From positions 10,792,298 to 10,856,297 of the forward strand of contig NC_056596.1 of the NCBI RefSeq assembly GCF_018340385.1: 64,000 nucleotides of DNA. The letters are read 5' to 3'. The DNA comes from Cyprinus carpio. Taxonomy: Eukaryota > Chordata > Actinopteri > Cypriniformes > Cyprinidae. A model generated the notes under the pieces. That model ran no database searches. It was not told where the DNA came from and was given only the letters and a program-made list of their open reading frames with translations. The position numbers and the translations under genes are program-made. Positions 1 through 8,935 of the stretch are shown piece by piece; within the stretch, counting starts at the first letter, position 1; each line of letters starts with the position of its first letter.

Positions 1-308
1 GTCTTGAAAATCTAGGCACTAGAACAAAATCTGTTCCTCTAGATATCTCAAGACATCTGTAGGACATTTTATGTTATCTTTTGTTGAATAAAGTTTACTC
101 TATTGCTAGTTTTTAACTACATAACTGTTCGACGAGGTCCCAAAAGTCTAAGACCACTCTTGATGCCACTTTTGTGTTTTAAAATTAATTTAAAATCAAA
201 TTTCAGATTTTTCAAGAAAATTCAATGAACGGTTCACTTCAAGCTTCCTGTCAGAACCTATGCGACGTTAAATCTTCAAACAGCTCTAGCTCACCCTCCA
301 TCCGTCAT

Positions 309-309
<1 letters not shown>

Positions 310-343
<34 letters not shown>
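310..343. repeat. (CA)n microsatellite
   Basis: About 17 uninterrupted CA units, read directly. It accounts for the His-Thr run in an overlapping open frame that I do not consider coding. Confidence 0.97.
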
Positions 344-344
<1 letters not shown>

Positions 345-672
345 CTCTTCTGCAACAGCCCTGACGCTCAGCCTGATTTGTTATTTTCATTACCTCTGCA
401 GGCCTGGATGTTGTTGGTGTTTATCTCAAGTGTTACATACGGCATGCTGGGAGAATATATTCTGATTTGTCAAGTAGGATTTTGCAGTAAATGCAAGAGC
501 CCGGTTGAGTGTGTGTCAAGAAAGACTTATTTAAAGACTTCCAATATTGATTATATCTTGCAAAAACTTGGCCAAACTGGAAAAAATTATCAAAAAATGA
601 TTATATTATTCAAATGCCTCAATAAATGTTTTAAATATAGTCTGAATTAGTCCAGTGGTTTTCAGCTGGAGA

Positions 673-704
673 GTGTATGTGTGTGAGTGTGTGTGTGTGT
701 GTGT

Positions 705-735
<31 letters not shown>
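673..735. repeat. (GT)n microsatellite with GA interruptions
   Basis: Roughly 60 nt of GT repeats interrupted by single GA or TA units, about 200 nt upstream of the lrrn3 promoter region. It is on the opposite phase (GT) to the CA repeat 330 nt earlier. Confidence 0.95.
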
Positions 736-929
736 CATATACATATACAGAACCAATTAATGTCCAAAGTAAAATCTGAGCAAAACTACTCTGATCTGGT
801 CCACAGCATTTATATATTGAAATTGCGCATCTTTATCAGTTATAGCGCAGAAAACTACAAATAGAAATTATGTTGACAAGGCAAAGATAGAGAGAAAGTG
901 GGAGTATTAAATTAAGTGAACAGATGGTA

Positions 930-1090
930 AAAGCGAGCGATATAGTAGCCCCGCCCCCTTTTGGGAGCCCTGACCTGACTGACAGCTCTGCTCGACCAAT
1001 CAGCTTGCACTAAACGCACGAACTACAGGCAGCAATTTGCCTGTCCCCGGGGAGACTAGGTGGAGGGTGCGCGCACGAGCATGTGTGTAT
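930..1090 (+). promoter_or_regulatory. lrrn3: Probable TATA-less promoter of lrrn3
   Basis: A GC-rich island in otherwise AT-rich DNA. A GC box (CCCCGCCCCC) is at 949-958 and an NF-Y-type CCAAT box (ACCAATCAG) at 995-1003, followed by CG-containing sequence (GGTGCGCGCACGAGC). No TATA box is evident, so initiation is probably dispersed around 1060-1150. It lies just upstream of a good splice donor at 1331 on the same strand as lrrn3. Assignment to lrrn3 is inferred, because human LRRN3 also has non-coding 5' exons and no other plus-strand gene is visible here. Confidence 0.6.
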
Positions 1091-1330
1091 CATTAGGAGC
1101 GCGGCACAGACAGCTGGAAGGATACGCGCTTCTCCGGTCCTCAGTCCGCGGTGCGCTCAGCATCTTTCCCACACCAACCGTATGGAGAGAGACCCCAAAT
1201 CTCCCACATCTCAAATAAAGCTAAAATTCACTTGGATCTAAAATCTCCATAATAAGGCTGGAGCTCGATCCCGCGATTGAGAGGAAAGGAATATATTATG
1301 CGTTTCAAACAAGGAATCTTATTCTCTCCG
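1091..1330 (+). other. lrrn3: Probable non-coding first exon of lrrn3
   Basis: The sequence from about 1090 to 1330 is relatively GC-rich and ends in a strong donor, TCTCCG|GTAAGC (GT at 1331-1332). No long reading frame is present, but two short upstream frames start here: ATG at 1182 and ATG at 1298. The second stays open to the splice site. The 5' limit is a guess, since the transcription start cannot be read from sequence alone. Joined to the acceptor at 8583, this would give a leader of roughly 600 nt ahead of the lrrn3 start codon. Confidence 0.5.
1182..1241 (+). other. uORF in the first exon of lrrn3
   Basis: ATG at 1182 opens a 19-codon frame ending in TAA at 1239-1241, entirely inside the inferred first exon. 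Its start context is weak (CCGTATGG, with C at -3). It may modestly lower translation of the main frame, but this is inference only. Confidence 0.35.
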
Positions 1331-2814
1331 GTAAGCGCGGCTCTCTCACCCTCTCCTGACTCATGAGCATCCTGTGTGATGGGGGATTTAATAGCGTGCC
1401 AGGGCTCTGTATGCGCTCAATGAGTATTAGCATCACTTCTGTATATATATTTTAAGCATCCGTTTTAATCATTATCATATTTTGGATTAGAAAGGCTCTG
1501 CGCATCAGTGTAAGAAATGTCGTAATCTCGCGCAGAGACTCTACAGGTATGGGGAGGAATAACTCTAAATCCAATAATGTGATGAAAGTGATCAAGAGGA
1601 AATTATTGATATATGACTCCCAAAGTTAGATTTTAGTGTGAGTAATACAATTATAAGGTGTATTCTGTAACAAGTTTAAGAATGTATTAATATTCTGAAA
1701 AAAAAAAAGCTTAGTAAAAGTTATCAGTACTGAACAATAAATGTTTCATTATGAAAACTGAGGATTTAGGCAGCAACTTTCAGCCAAACTGTATTATTCT
1801 TACAGATACTCATTTGGATGTTACTTAAACATTATCTTAAATGTTTAGCTTTATTTCTGGACAATTAGATTTGTTCATGCACAATCAACCGTCAAAAAAT
1901 GGTCTTATAAATCTTGCTGTATCACTGTGTGTAAAATTTGTGATGGTCACAGGTGCTTACAATCGCTACAGTGAAATTTAACAAAAATATTTCTCATATA
2001 GCACCTCATTTTAACAGACGTCATTCGGTGCTGTTATTCTTCAGCATAAAATATAAAAACATGCCATCTACAAACTAAATACAGGTTATGTTTGCTTCCT
2101 ATGTCAGATGGTAAAAGAGGTTGTGATGCAGCAATATAAAACAAACCGGCTATGAACTTGAGTTTCCTTAGCATAGTTCATGTAGTTCTGGAATAGGACA
2201 CTTAGGGATCTTATACTGTAGTAGTACAGTTGTATGTTAAAAAACATTTGGTTTCTCTTCTGGTATGCTGTTATAAAGTTTGTGTTTTTGGTTTGGAATC
2301 AAAATGCAATAATGCAGGTTAATGTAAAATAAAAAAGGACAAGGAACCTTATTTGGTCTAAGCACCACTGATTTATGGTATTTGCTCCTGCCTCATGTGT
2401 ATGAACAAGGTGTAGATGGAAGTGTAGAGATGAGAGAGAGAAATCAATAAGGACAACAGAAGAAAAATGCTAACATGTCTTGAGACAGGGCTGAAGAATA
2501 TGTGACAGAAATAGCTGATATATCTATAGGGATTCTGTCAGCAGTGCTGAAGCGTAATTAATTGCTGCCGTACGGTGTGTTCACCAGCAGTGTGGAGCAG
2601 GTGAGAGCTGGAGGACTATATAACACACACACACACTCTCTGATCGTGCTTGTGTCAGCATAGTATCTTAGCTAATTATACTTCACCCCAGGCATTTGAA
2701 GTGACACCATGTAGTGTGATAGGAAACAATGCTGATGTATTACAGCGCACTGGAGAAAACACAATCATGTAGTCAGGCTCATAACTCATGAAGTAAAGTT
2801 GATTATATTGTACA

Positions 2815-3215
2815 GTTCTGAACAAAAGAATAGAACAGAATAAAGCAAACAAAACTGAATTGAATGGAATAAACAAAATGGAACAGAATAAAGAGTAGAG
2901 TAGTAGAAATGAACACTGAAGTGAAGAAATAGATGGGAGGGAAGTAGATAGGTGAGTGATGAATATAAAACACTATAGAATTTATAAGAGAATATAATAG
3001 AACAGAATCAAATACACCTGACCAGGGCAGTGTTTCCCAAAGCATTGTAAGCCTAAGTAGATCATAGAAACATTGCCACCAGTGATCTCTACGATGACAA
3101 AAGCAGCCCAGATCAGAACAAAACTGAACATGGCAGAACAGAATTAGAAAAGAGCAGAAAATAATAATAGAATTGAGTAGAATATAATGGAATACATAAA
3201 ACAGAATAGAAAAAA
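2815..3215. repeat. Degenerate AGAATA/GAACA-type simple repeat
   Basis: Repeated AACAGAATA, GAATAGAAC and AATGGAATA words fill 2821-3010 and again 3110-3215, with a short non-repetitive break between. Composition is strongly purine-biased on the plus strand. The minus-strand open frames across it are rich in Phe, Leu and Ile simply because of the repeat and are not genes. Confidence 0.75.
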
Positions 3216-3802
3216 CTCTTATTTTCTGAATCTCAACCAGGTACAGTATATATATAATGAAAGCAAAAGAAAATTTTGTGCTACAGACTCTGTGTATGAA
3301 TTAAAACCAAAGCAGAAGGTGAAATGAAAAACAGCCGAACGCTGCCCCTTTGTTCCAACACTTAATATTTCTGCTATTGAAGCCAAACTAGAAGTGGTCC
3401 TGGTCACATGGTCAAGGACTAAACGTTTAATCCATTAACTTAACCATCACAAAGAGTTTGCCTCTGCTGTGTTTTAAGTATTCTGCCCGCCGCACATGTA
3501 TTTTGCTCTTGCTTTCAGTCACTACGCAGTATGAAACAAAACCTGAGCAGTCCCCTCAGATCCACTCCATTCCCTAAACACAAACCAGAGGGGAAGGAGT
3601 TTCGCAGTCTGTTATGCCATCGTAATGTGACAAGGTGTCACCTCCAATTCATGATGTCCCCTGCACATGCTTCGCTAGGAACGCTGCCCTGTTGCCGAAG
3701 TATGGCAAGATTTCTACTCATTCCAGCCTTGTGAATAAAACATAGCACAGCAGGGCCACTTTATGTGGTGTCTGTAGCATTAGACGAGTTGATGGAAAAG
3801 AG

Positions 3803-3834
3803 AGTGTGTGTGTGTGTGTGTGTCTATGTGTGTT
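3803..3834. repeat. (GT)n microsatellite
   Basis: A short GT run with a CTAT interruption near its end, read directly. Confidence 0.9.
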
Positions 3835-4202
3835 AGTTACTTGAGTACTTTCTCTAAAAGAGGCAAACCATAAATATTTCAGTTAAAGTGGTTGGACTCT
3901 TGACTCTAGGAAAGGAGCGGTTGTCAACAAAAAGCTGTGATTAATGCAGACAGACAGAGGAACTGCTGTTGGTACTGTTCAGACAAAACACATTACAAAA
4001 TTCCACTGAAAACTTGCCTAGAAAAGCACTTGGTGCTAAACGCACACAACTTCTTTGACAGGTAGCCAATCACCACATACTTCATGTTTAAAATATGGTG
4101 GGATTTTGGAAATTTCACTGTGGGTGATCACTCCACTTGTCTGTATTTCTTTGGAATTTCCAACATTACTCCCAGCTTTGGCTTCAGAACAGTTCAGCTG
4201 CC

Positions 4203-4207
<5 letters not shown>

Positions 4208-4250
<43 letters not shown>

Positions 4251-4252
4251 TA
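4208..4252. repeat. (CA)n microsatellite
   Basis: About 21 CA units with one AA interruption, lying immediately upstream of the LINE 3' fragment. Confidence 0.95.
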
Positions 4253-4263
4253 TAGTTAAAAAC

Positions 4264-4512
4264 ATGTTGTTACTGGACATTATCTCAACTTCTCGTATAC
4301 ATGGATCTACTGTGAAAACTGTAAATTTATGGCATTCAGCTTGTTGTGTCAGCTTTTCTAAAATCTTTATAAAAAATATATTTTATTGTTATTATTATTA
4401 CTTTTTTTTATTTTTAAGTCTACCAGGGTTGGGGTGGGTTCTAAATTTGCACAGTTGCTGTTTGATTTATATTACTATTTCCAGAAGAAAATTCAATAAA
4501 CAAATTTTTTTT
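4264..4512 (+). mobile_element. 5'-truncated LINE copy (3' tail only)
   Basis: The segment repeats the 3' end of the larger LINE at 32305-34960. Shared stretches include GGACATTATCTC, CAACTTCTCGT.TACATG.ATCTA, CTACCAGGG..GGG.TGGGTTC, TAAATTTGCACAGTTGCT and a final CAGAAGAAAATT.AATAAAC. Only the last part of ORF2 and the 3' UTR remain, as expected for 5' truncation during target-primed reverse transcription. It is in the same orientation as the larger copy but differs by small indels, so the two are separate insertions rather than a recent duplication. Confidence 0.85.
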
Positions 4513-5088
4513 TATTTTAAATTATTACAGAATTTAGTCTTAAAATAAGATTACATGAAATCTCAATTATTTTATTCTACTGAAAACCATTCAGCTATAG
4601 AAGCACTCTCTATTATTTCAAATCCCTGTTTCACATAATGAAGTGAGCACAACACTCATGAACTGCAGCTGAAGACTCTTTTAGTTAAGAAGGACACATA
4701 CAGTACATGAACAAATCAAATTAGTGTGTGTGGGCATCTTCAGAGCAAAGCTCTTAACAGAAAATAGACTGAAAGGGGAAAGATAGAGATGTGTGTCCTT
4801 GTGTGTGCATCACTACTTGTTCACACTTATGTTCAGCTCGGTGCATCCATGTTGTGCTTGTCATAGCAACAAAGAGCATGTTCTCTGCAGATAATGGCAG
4901 TTCATTATCTGTTAAATAAATCAGCTATTTGAGAAAAATAGCCTTTGAAGCTTTTTTAAATGATAAGAGACAAATTTGGCCAGTTAAAGTCAAAGTGTAG
5001 ACATTAAAGTTTCAAGCAGTTTTATATATGATGGATGAATATACTAATATACATGAGATATTTTAATAATTTATAATAATTTTACTCA

Positions 5089-5113
5089 CACACACAAACA
5101 CACACACACACAG
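5089..5113. repeat. Short (CA)n microsatellite
   Basis: CA repeat with one AA interruption inside an AT-rich stretch. Confidence 0.9.
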
Positions 5114-5159
5114 AATGAAACTAATATACGTCAAAATTCCATCAATTTGATATTAAGAA

Positions 5160-5368
5160 AGATTTTGAATTGGATTTATTTGACATTTACATTTAGAAAT
5201 ATATTTAATTGCTACGCACACTTGTATACAAATTCAAACAAAATTTAATTAAGATATTTAATTATATTTATTTTAGACATTTATTTAATTTATACATTTA
5301 TATTTTAAGAATATACATTTTTAAGAATTTATTTAATTGACACATTTAATTATATTTATTTTATATAC
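5160..5368. repeat. AT-rich degenerate tandem sequence
   Basis: Words such as ATTTAATTATATTTATTTTA and TTTAATTTATACATTTATATTTTAAGAA recur at irregular spacing, ending at the left border of the Tc1-like element. No gene is present. Confidence 0.6.
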
Positions 5369-5369
5369 A

Positions 5370-6905
5370 CACATGGCCAGAATTGTTGGTACCCTTGGTA
5401 AATATGATCAAAGACAGCTGTGAAAATTAATCTGCATTGTTAATCCTTTTGGTCTTTTATTTAAAAAAACAAACAAAAATCTAACCTTTTATTGGAAAAT
5501 AAGAATTTAAAATTGGGGGAAATATCATTATGAAATAAATGATTTTTCTCAAATACACATTGGACACAATTACTGGTACCCCTAGAAATTCTTATGAGTA
5601 AAATATATCTGAAATATATTCCCATTCATATTCACAATTTTGAGCACACCAGGGTGATTATGAACATGAAATTATCCAGCCATGGCTTAATGTTTCACAG
5701 AAATATAAATAGGAGGGAAAACAGTGGCCAAATTCCAAATTAATCACCCATCACAATGAGAAAAACCAAAGAATATATTTCTAATGTGCAGCAAAACATA
5801 ATTGAGCTTCACAAATTAGAAAGTGGCTTTAAGAAAAGAGCTAGAGCAGTGAACATTTCCATTTCCACCATCAGGGCAATAATTAAAAAGTTCCAATAAA
5901 CAGGAAATGTTATGAATCTGCCTGGACGAGGACGTGTGTCTATATCGTCCTAATGAATGGTGAGAAGGAGAGTTTGAGTGGCTAAAGATTCTTCAAGGAC
6001 CACAGCTGGAGAATTGCAGAAAAAGGTTGCGTTTCAGGGTCAGAAAATCTTTAAAAAATCACCACATGATGTTTGGGAGGGCTTCAAGAAAAAAATCAAG
6101 AAAAGAACATGCTTTCACCAAAAAAACAATCTCCAGCATATTCAGTTGTAAGACACGACTGGAACTTCAAACAGGACTGGCTTCTATGGTCAGATGTAAC
6201 TAAAAAATTTGCTTTTTAGCAACAAGATGTGTTTGATGAACACAGGGATAAAAAGTACACCATGAAATATACTGCTGTATTTTTAATGTTGTGGGCTTAC
6301 TGTATATTTCTGCTGGAGGTCCTGGACATCTTGTTTAGACACATGGCATCTTTGATTCTATCAAATACCAACAGATAAAAAATCTAAAATTGACTGACTC
6401 TGTTAAAAATCTTATAATGGGCCATGTTTGGATCTTCTAACTGGACAATAATCTAAAATCAAACCTTAAAAACAACACAAAAATGGGTCACTGGGCACAA
6501 AACCAAGCTTCTCTTATGAACATTCCAGTCCTCTGACCTGCACCTTATAGAAAATGAGTGCTGAACTAAAGAGGAGAAGCACCAGCATGGAGCTGTGAGT
6601 CTGAAGGGTCTGAAGAGATTCTGGATGAAGGAATGGTCTCTGATCTCTTGTCAGGTGTTCTCTAACCTCATCAGGCATTATAGGAGAAATCTCCGATACT
6701 ATTTTGGCAAATGCAGGTTTCAAAAAGTATTGTTTTAAAGGGTACCGTTAATTGTGTCCAACGTGTATTAGAGAAAAACATTTATTTCATAATGATATTT
6801 CCCCCCATTTTAAATTTTTATTTTCCAATGAAAGGTTAGATTTTTGTGAATTTTTTAAATAAAAGTTCAAAAGGATTAACAATGCAGATTTATTGTCTAT
6901 AAATA
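5370..6905 (+). mobile_element. Degenerate Tc1/mariner transposon
   Basis: The left end begins near GGCCAGAATTGTTGGTACCC and carries a ~200 nt arm containing CCTTTTATTGGAAAATAAGAATTTAAAATTGG, ATATCATTATGAAATAAAT and ATTGGACACAATTACTGGTACC. The same words occur inverted at 6740-6890 (GGTACCGTTAATTGTGTCCAACG, ATAATGATATTTCCCCCC, CCAATGAAAGGTTAGA), which defines long terminal inverted repeats. The right arm diverges after about 6888, so the outer right tip is lost. Between the arms is a broken transposase gene. The arm length and internal order are typical of fish Tc1-like elements. It cannot encode an active transposase. Confidence 0.92.
5756..6715 (+). pseudogene. Tc1-type transposase remnant
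   Basis: ATG at 5756 opens a 47-codon frame beginning MRKTKEYISNVQQNIIELHK, which matches the N-terminal helix-turn-helix DNA-binding region of Tc1 transposases. It is stopped by TAA at 5897. Downstream homology continues in other frames, for example AATCTGCCTGGACGAGGACGTGTGT (the GRPR-like linker) near 5915. Near 6530 the phrase CCTCTGACCTGCACCTTATAGAAAATGAG corresponds to the conserved 'SPDLNPIEN' part of the DDE domain, but frameshifted. Stops and frameshifts throughout make it non-functional. The family's catalytic DDE residues cannot be read in one frame. Confidence 0.88.
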
Positions 6906-8582
6906 TAAGAGACATGGAAATTCTTGGAGAGAACTCATCTCACTCAGCTGTAAAACTGCACAATACAATGTAACATGAAAACAGTGATTTTTTGCTATTA
7001 TACTAATTGCTTGTTATTGGAAAAGCCACTGCTTTTAGTTAGTCTCTCCTCAACACTGCAACATACTGCCTAATTCTCATACATCAGACAGTAAGCAGCT
7101 TCTGAAATAATTTTACAACCTCATAATTTGTACGGTCGTTGGAATAAATGGTGGTCTTTGCACAATCCCGGCAAAAAGCAGACTACAGGACCAAACAGTT
7201 GGCTATGCAAGGAGAAAGAAGAAAAAATGCTCCCACCTGCTTGTGTTGACTCGGCGCCATAGTCGCACTAACATAAGCACACTGTCCTACAGGAGTTCTT
7301 TTGCAAACCTGCTCCTATAGTGATACTGACAGCTTCATCTAGCACAGGCGGGCGGCTTTGTGCTTTCTGTTCTCAAGGTTGCAAGCCAATCATAATTTCA
7401 ACAAATTGACTAAGATGTAGCAAATATACACTGAGATTTTCTGTGTAAGCATCGAAAATTTTATTTTTGTATTAGGGCTATTAATCGATATCATTGAGCA
7501 TAAACCTTATCACAAACCTCACAGTGCACAGCAAATCCATTTTGTAACCAAGTTATCAATCTGTCCAAGAGAGCGCTGTATTTATAAGACGCCCCATCAA
7601 TTTGATTAAAAACTGATTTATATTAAATGCAATTGAAAACACAGACCACATCAGATTTTGTCACTATATAAAAGGTTAAAGAGCAAGTTAATGGGTGAGG
7701 GATAACAACCGCTCGTGCCACTGCAATTGCACAAACAAATATTTCATGCAAGAGAGCTGCTTACTGTGTTATGCATTCAAATATAGTTCTAGTCAACCAT
7801 ACAATAGATACAAAGCACAGAGTCTGAGTTAACAGACAAATTTTAAAACGTCTTAATTAACTTACTGTGCCCATGGGCAGCTGCCACTGAGAGACAAAAT
7901 GCAGTGGTTATCACTGAGCCCTTTGGGATAGCACTTCATTGTGAAATAATTGCCCCTCTGTGCATTCAGCTGGCTTTAATGTCTATTTATGAGACAATAA
8001 AAACCAATGTTAGCAATGCCCTTAGAATGCTTGAATAACAGATTTGAAAGAAATGCAAAACACAAATGTGTTCACAGAAATCACAGTTGTTAAATTGGTT
8101 TTCATATAAATGTGGTTAAAGTAAATGATTATATTCCCAGCGCATCATAGCATAGAAATGAAAGCATGTTACAACAGATTTAAGTGTCTGGCCAGTCAGT
8201 CGCCAAATAAAGCTCATTATCTCACAATTACAAAATGATCTATGACAGAAATAAGATGGAACTACTGATGCTCTTAACCCCAGGCTGAGAATTGTTGTGA
8301 TGTATGCAAATTTTCTTAACACCTGCCCTCATGCACATAAAAGCTCTTTGACATTTAAATATATATTGCGAGAGCTGTCCCAGTGGTCACATGATAGATG
8401 TGGGAAAGGTAGGCATATGAGGTCAAACCAGCAATAATGTATTTGATTACACGAAAAAGCAATAATACCTTCACTCATATGGCCTAAATATATTGTCATG
8501 CTCCTAAATGCCACTGTGGCTCTTCTTGAAGGTAATGTGACACCGTATTCATTACCTCCCTCCTGTCTCTTATTTTCCACAG

Positions 8583-8935
8583 ATGGGAAGTGACGAGTGT
8601 GACTGACTGAACATAATAACGATGGCAGACAAGTGGTCCGTCCCCCACAGGAACCTGAGCTCACCCTGCAAATTTCCACTTTCCCTGCTTCTGTTCCCCT
8701 AAGGATACGCTGACCTTCACATATGCAGCCTTCATGACAACCCAAAGCAGGGCAAATTGAAAGGTTGCTACTCTCTGCCAAGGACGACATCAGGTGAAGT
8801 TGCTGCTTTGGGGTACTTGCCATAAGCAGAAATACACCCTGTTGTCATAGCAAATGATTCTGTGTTTGTGAATTTAACGCCACTAACATCAGACCCCATA
8901 AGGACCAATTACAAGCTGAAGAGAGGAGGACCAAG
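8583..8935 (+). other. lrrn3: 5' UTR part of the lrrn3 coding exon
   Basis: A long polypyrimidine tract ends in CCACAG at 8577-8582, so this exon probably begins at 8583. The 353 nt leader contains several upstream ATGs. The very first codon of the exon (ATG GGA AGT...) would continue the frame opened at 1298 in exon 1 and stop at TGA after eight codons. A second uORF of 26 codons runs 8622-8702. The true start codon at 8936 sits in AGGACCAAGATGA, with A at -3. The exon boundary is an inference from the splice signal. Confidence 0.55.
8622..8702 (+). other. uORF in the lrrn3 leader
   Basis: ATG at 8622 (context AACGATGG, with A at -3 and G at +4, so a reasonable initiation context) reads 26 codons to TAA at 8700-8702, ending 233 nt before the lrrn3 start. 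It encodes no recognisable peptide. A possible role in limiting lrrn3 translation is inference. Confidence 0.35.

Larger units (their letters stand above)
1..929. other. Upstream flank of lrrn3, no gene seen
   Basis: AT-rich non-coding DNA upstream of the lrrn3 promoter. It contains two microsatellites (listed separately). The open frames here run through the dinucleotide repeats and show no domain. If the human gene order holds, this stretch is also part of a large intron of the minus-strand gene immp2l. Confidence 0.6.
1331..8582 (+). other. Inferred first intron of lrrn3
   Basis: Bounded by GTAAGC at 1331 and by a strong acceptor, TACCTCCCTCCTGTCTCTTATTTTCCACAG, ending at 8582. The interior holds simple repeats, a LINE 3' fragment and a degenerate Tc1-like element. 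6906-8582 shows no recognisable repeat or exon. No coding exon was found in the intron. Whether these two splice sites are really joined needs transcript data. Confidence 0.5.

Noticed and set aside
8329..8823. 164-codon minus-strand frame overlapping the lrrn3 leader
   Set aside because: It runs antisense across the lrrn3 exon-2 acceptor and 5' UTR, has no recognisable domain, signal peptide or splice context, and its amino-acid composition is unremarkable. Most likely chance.
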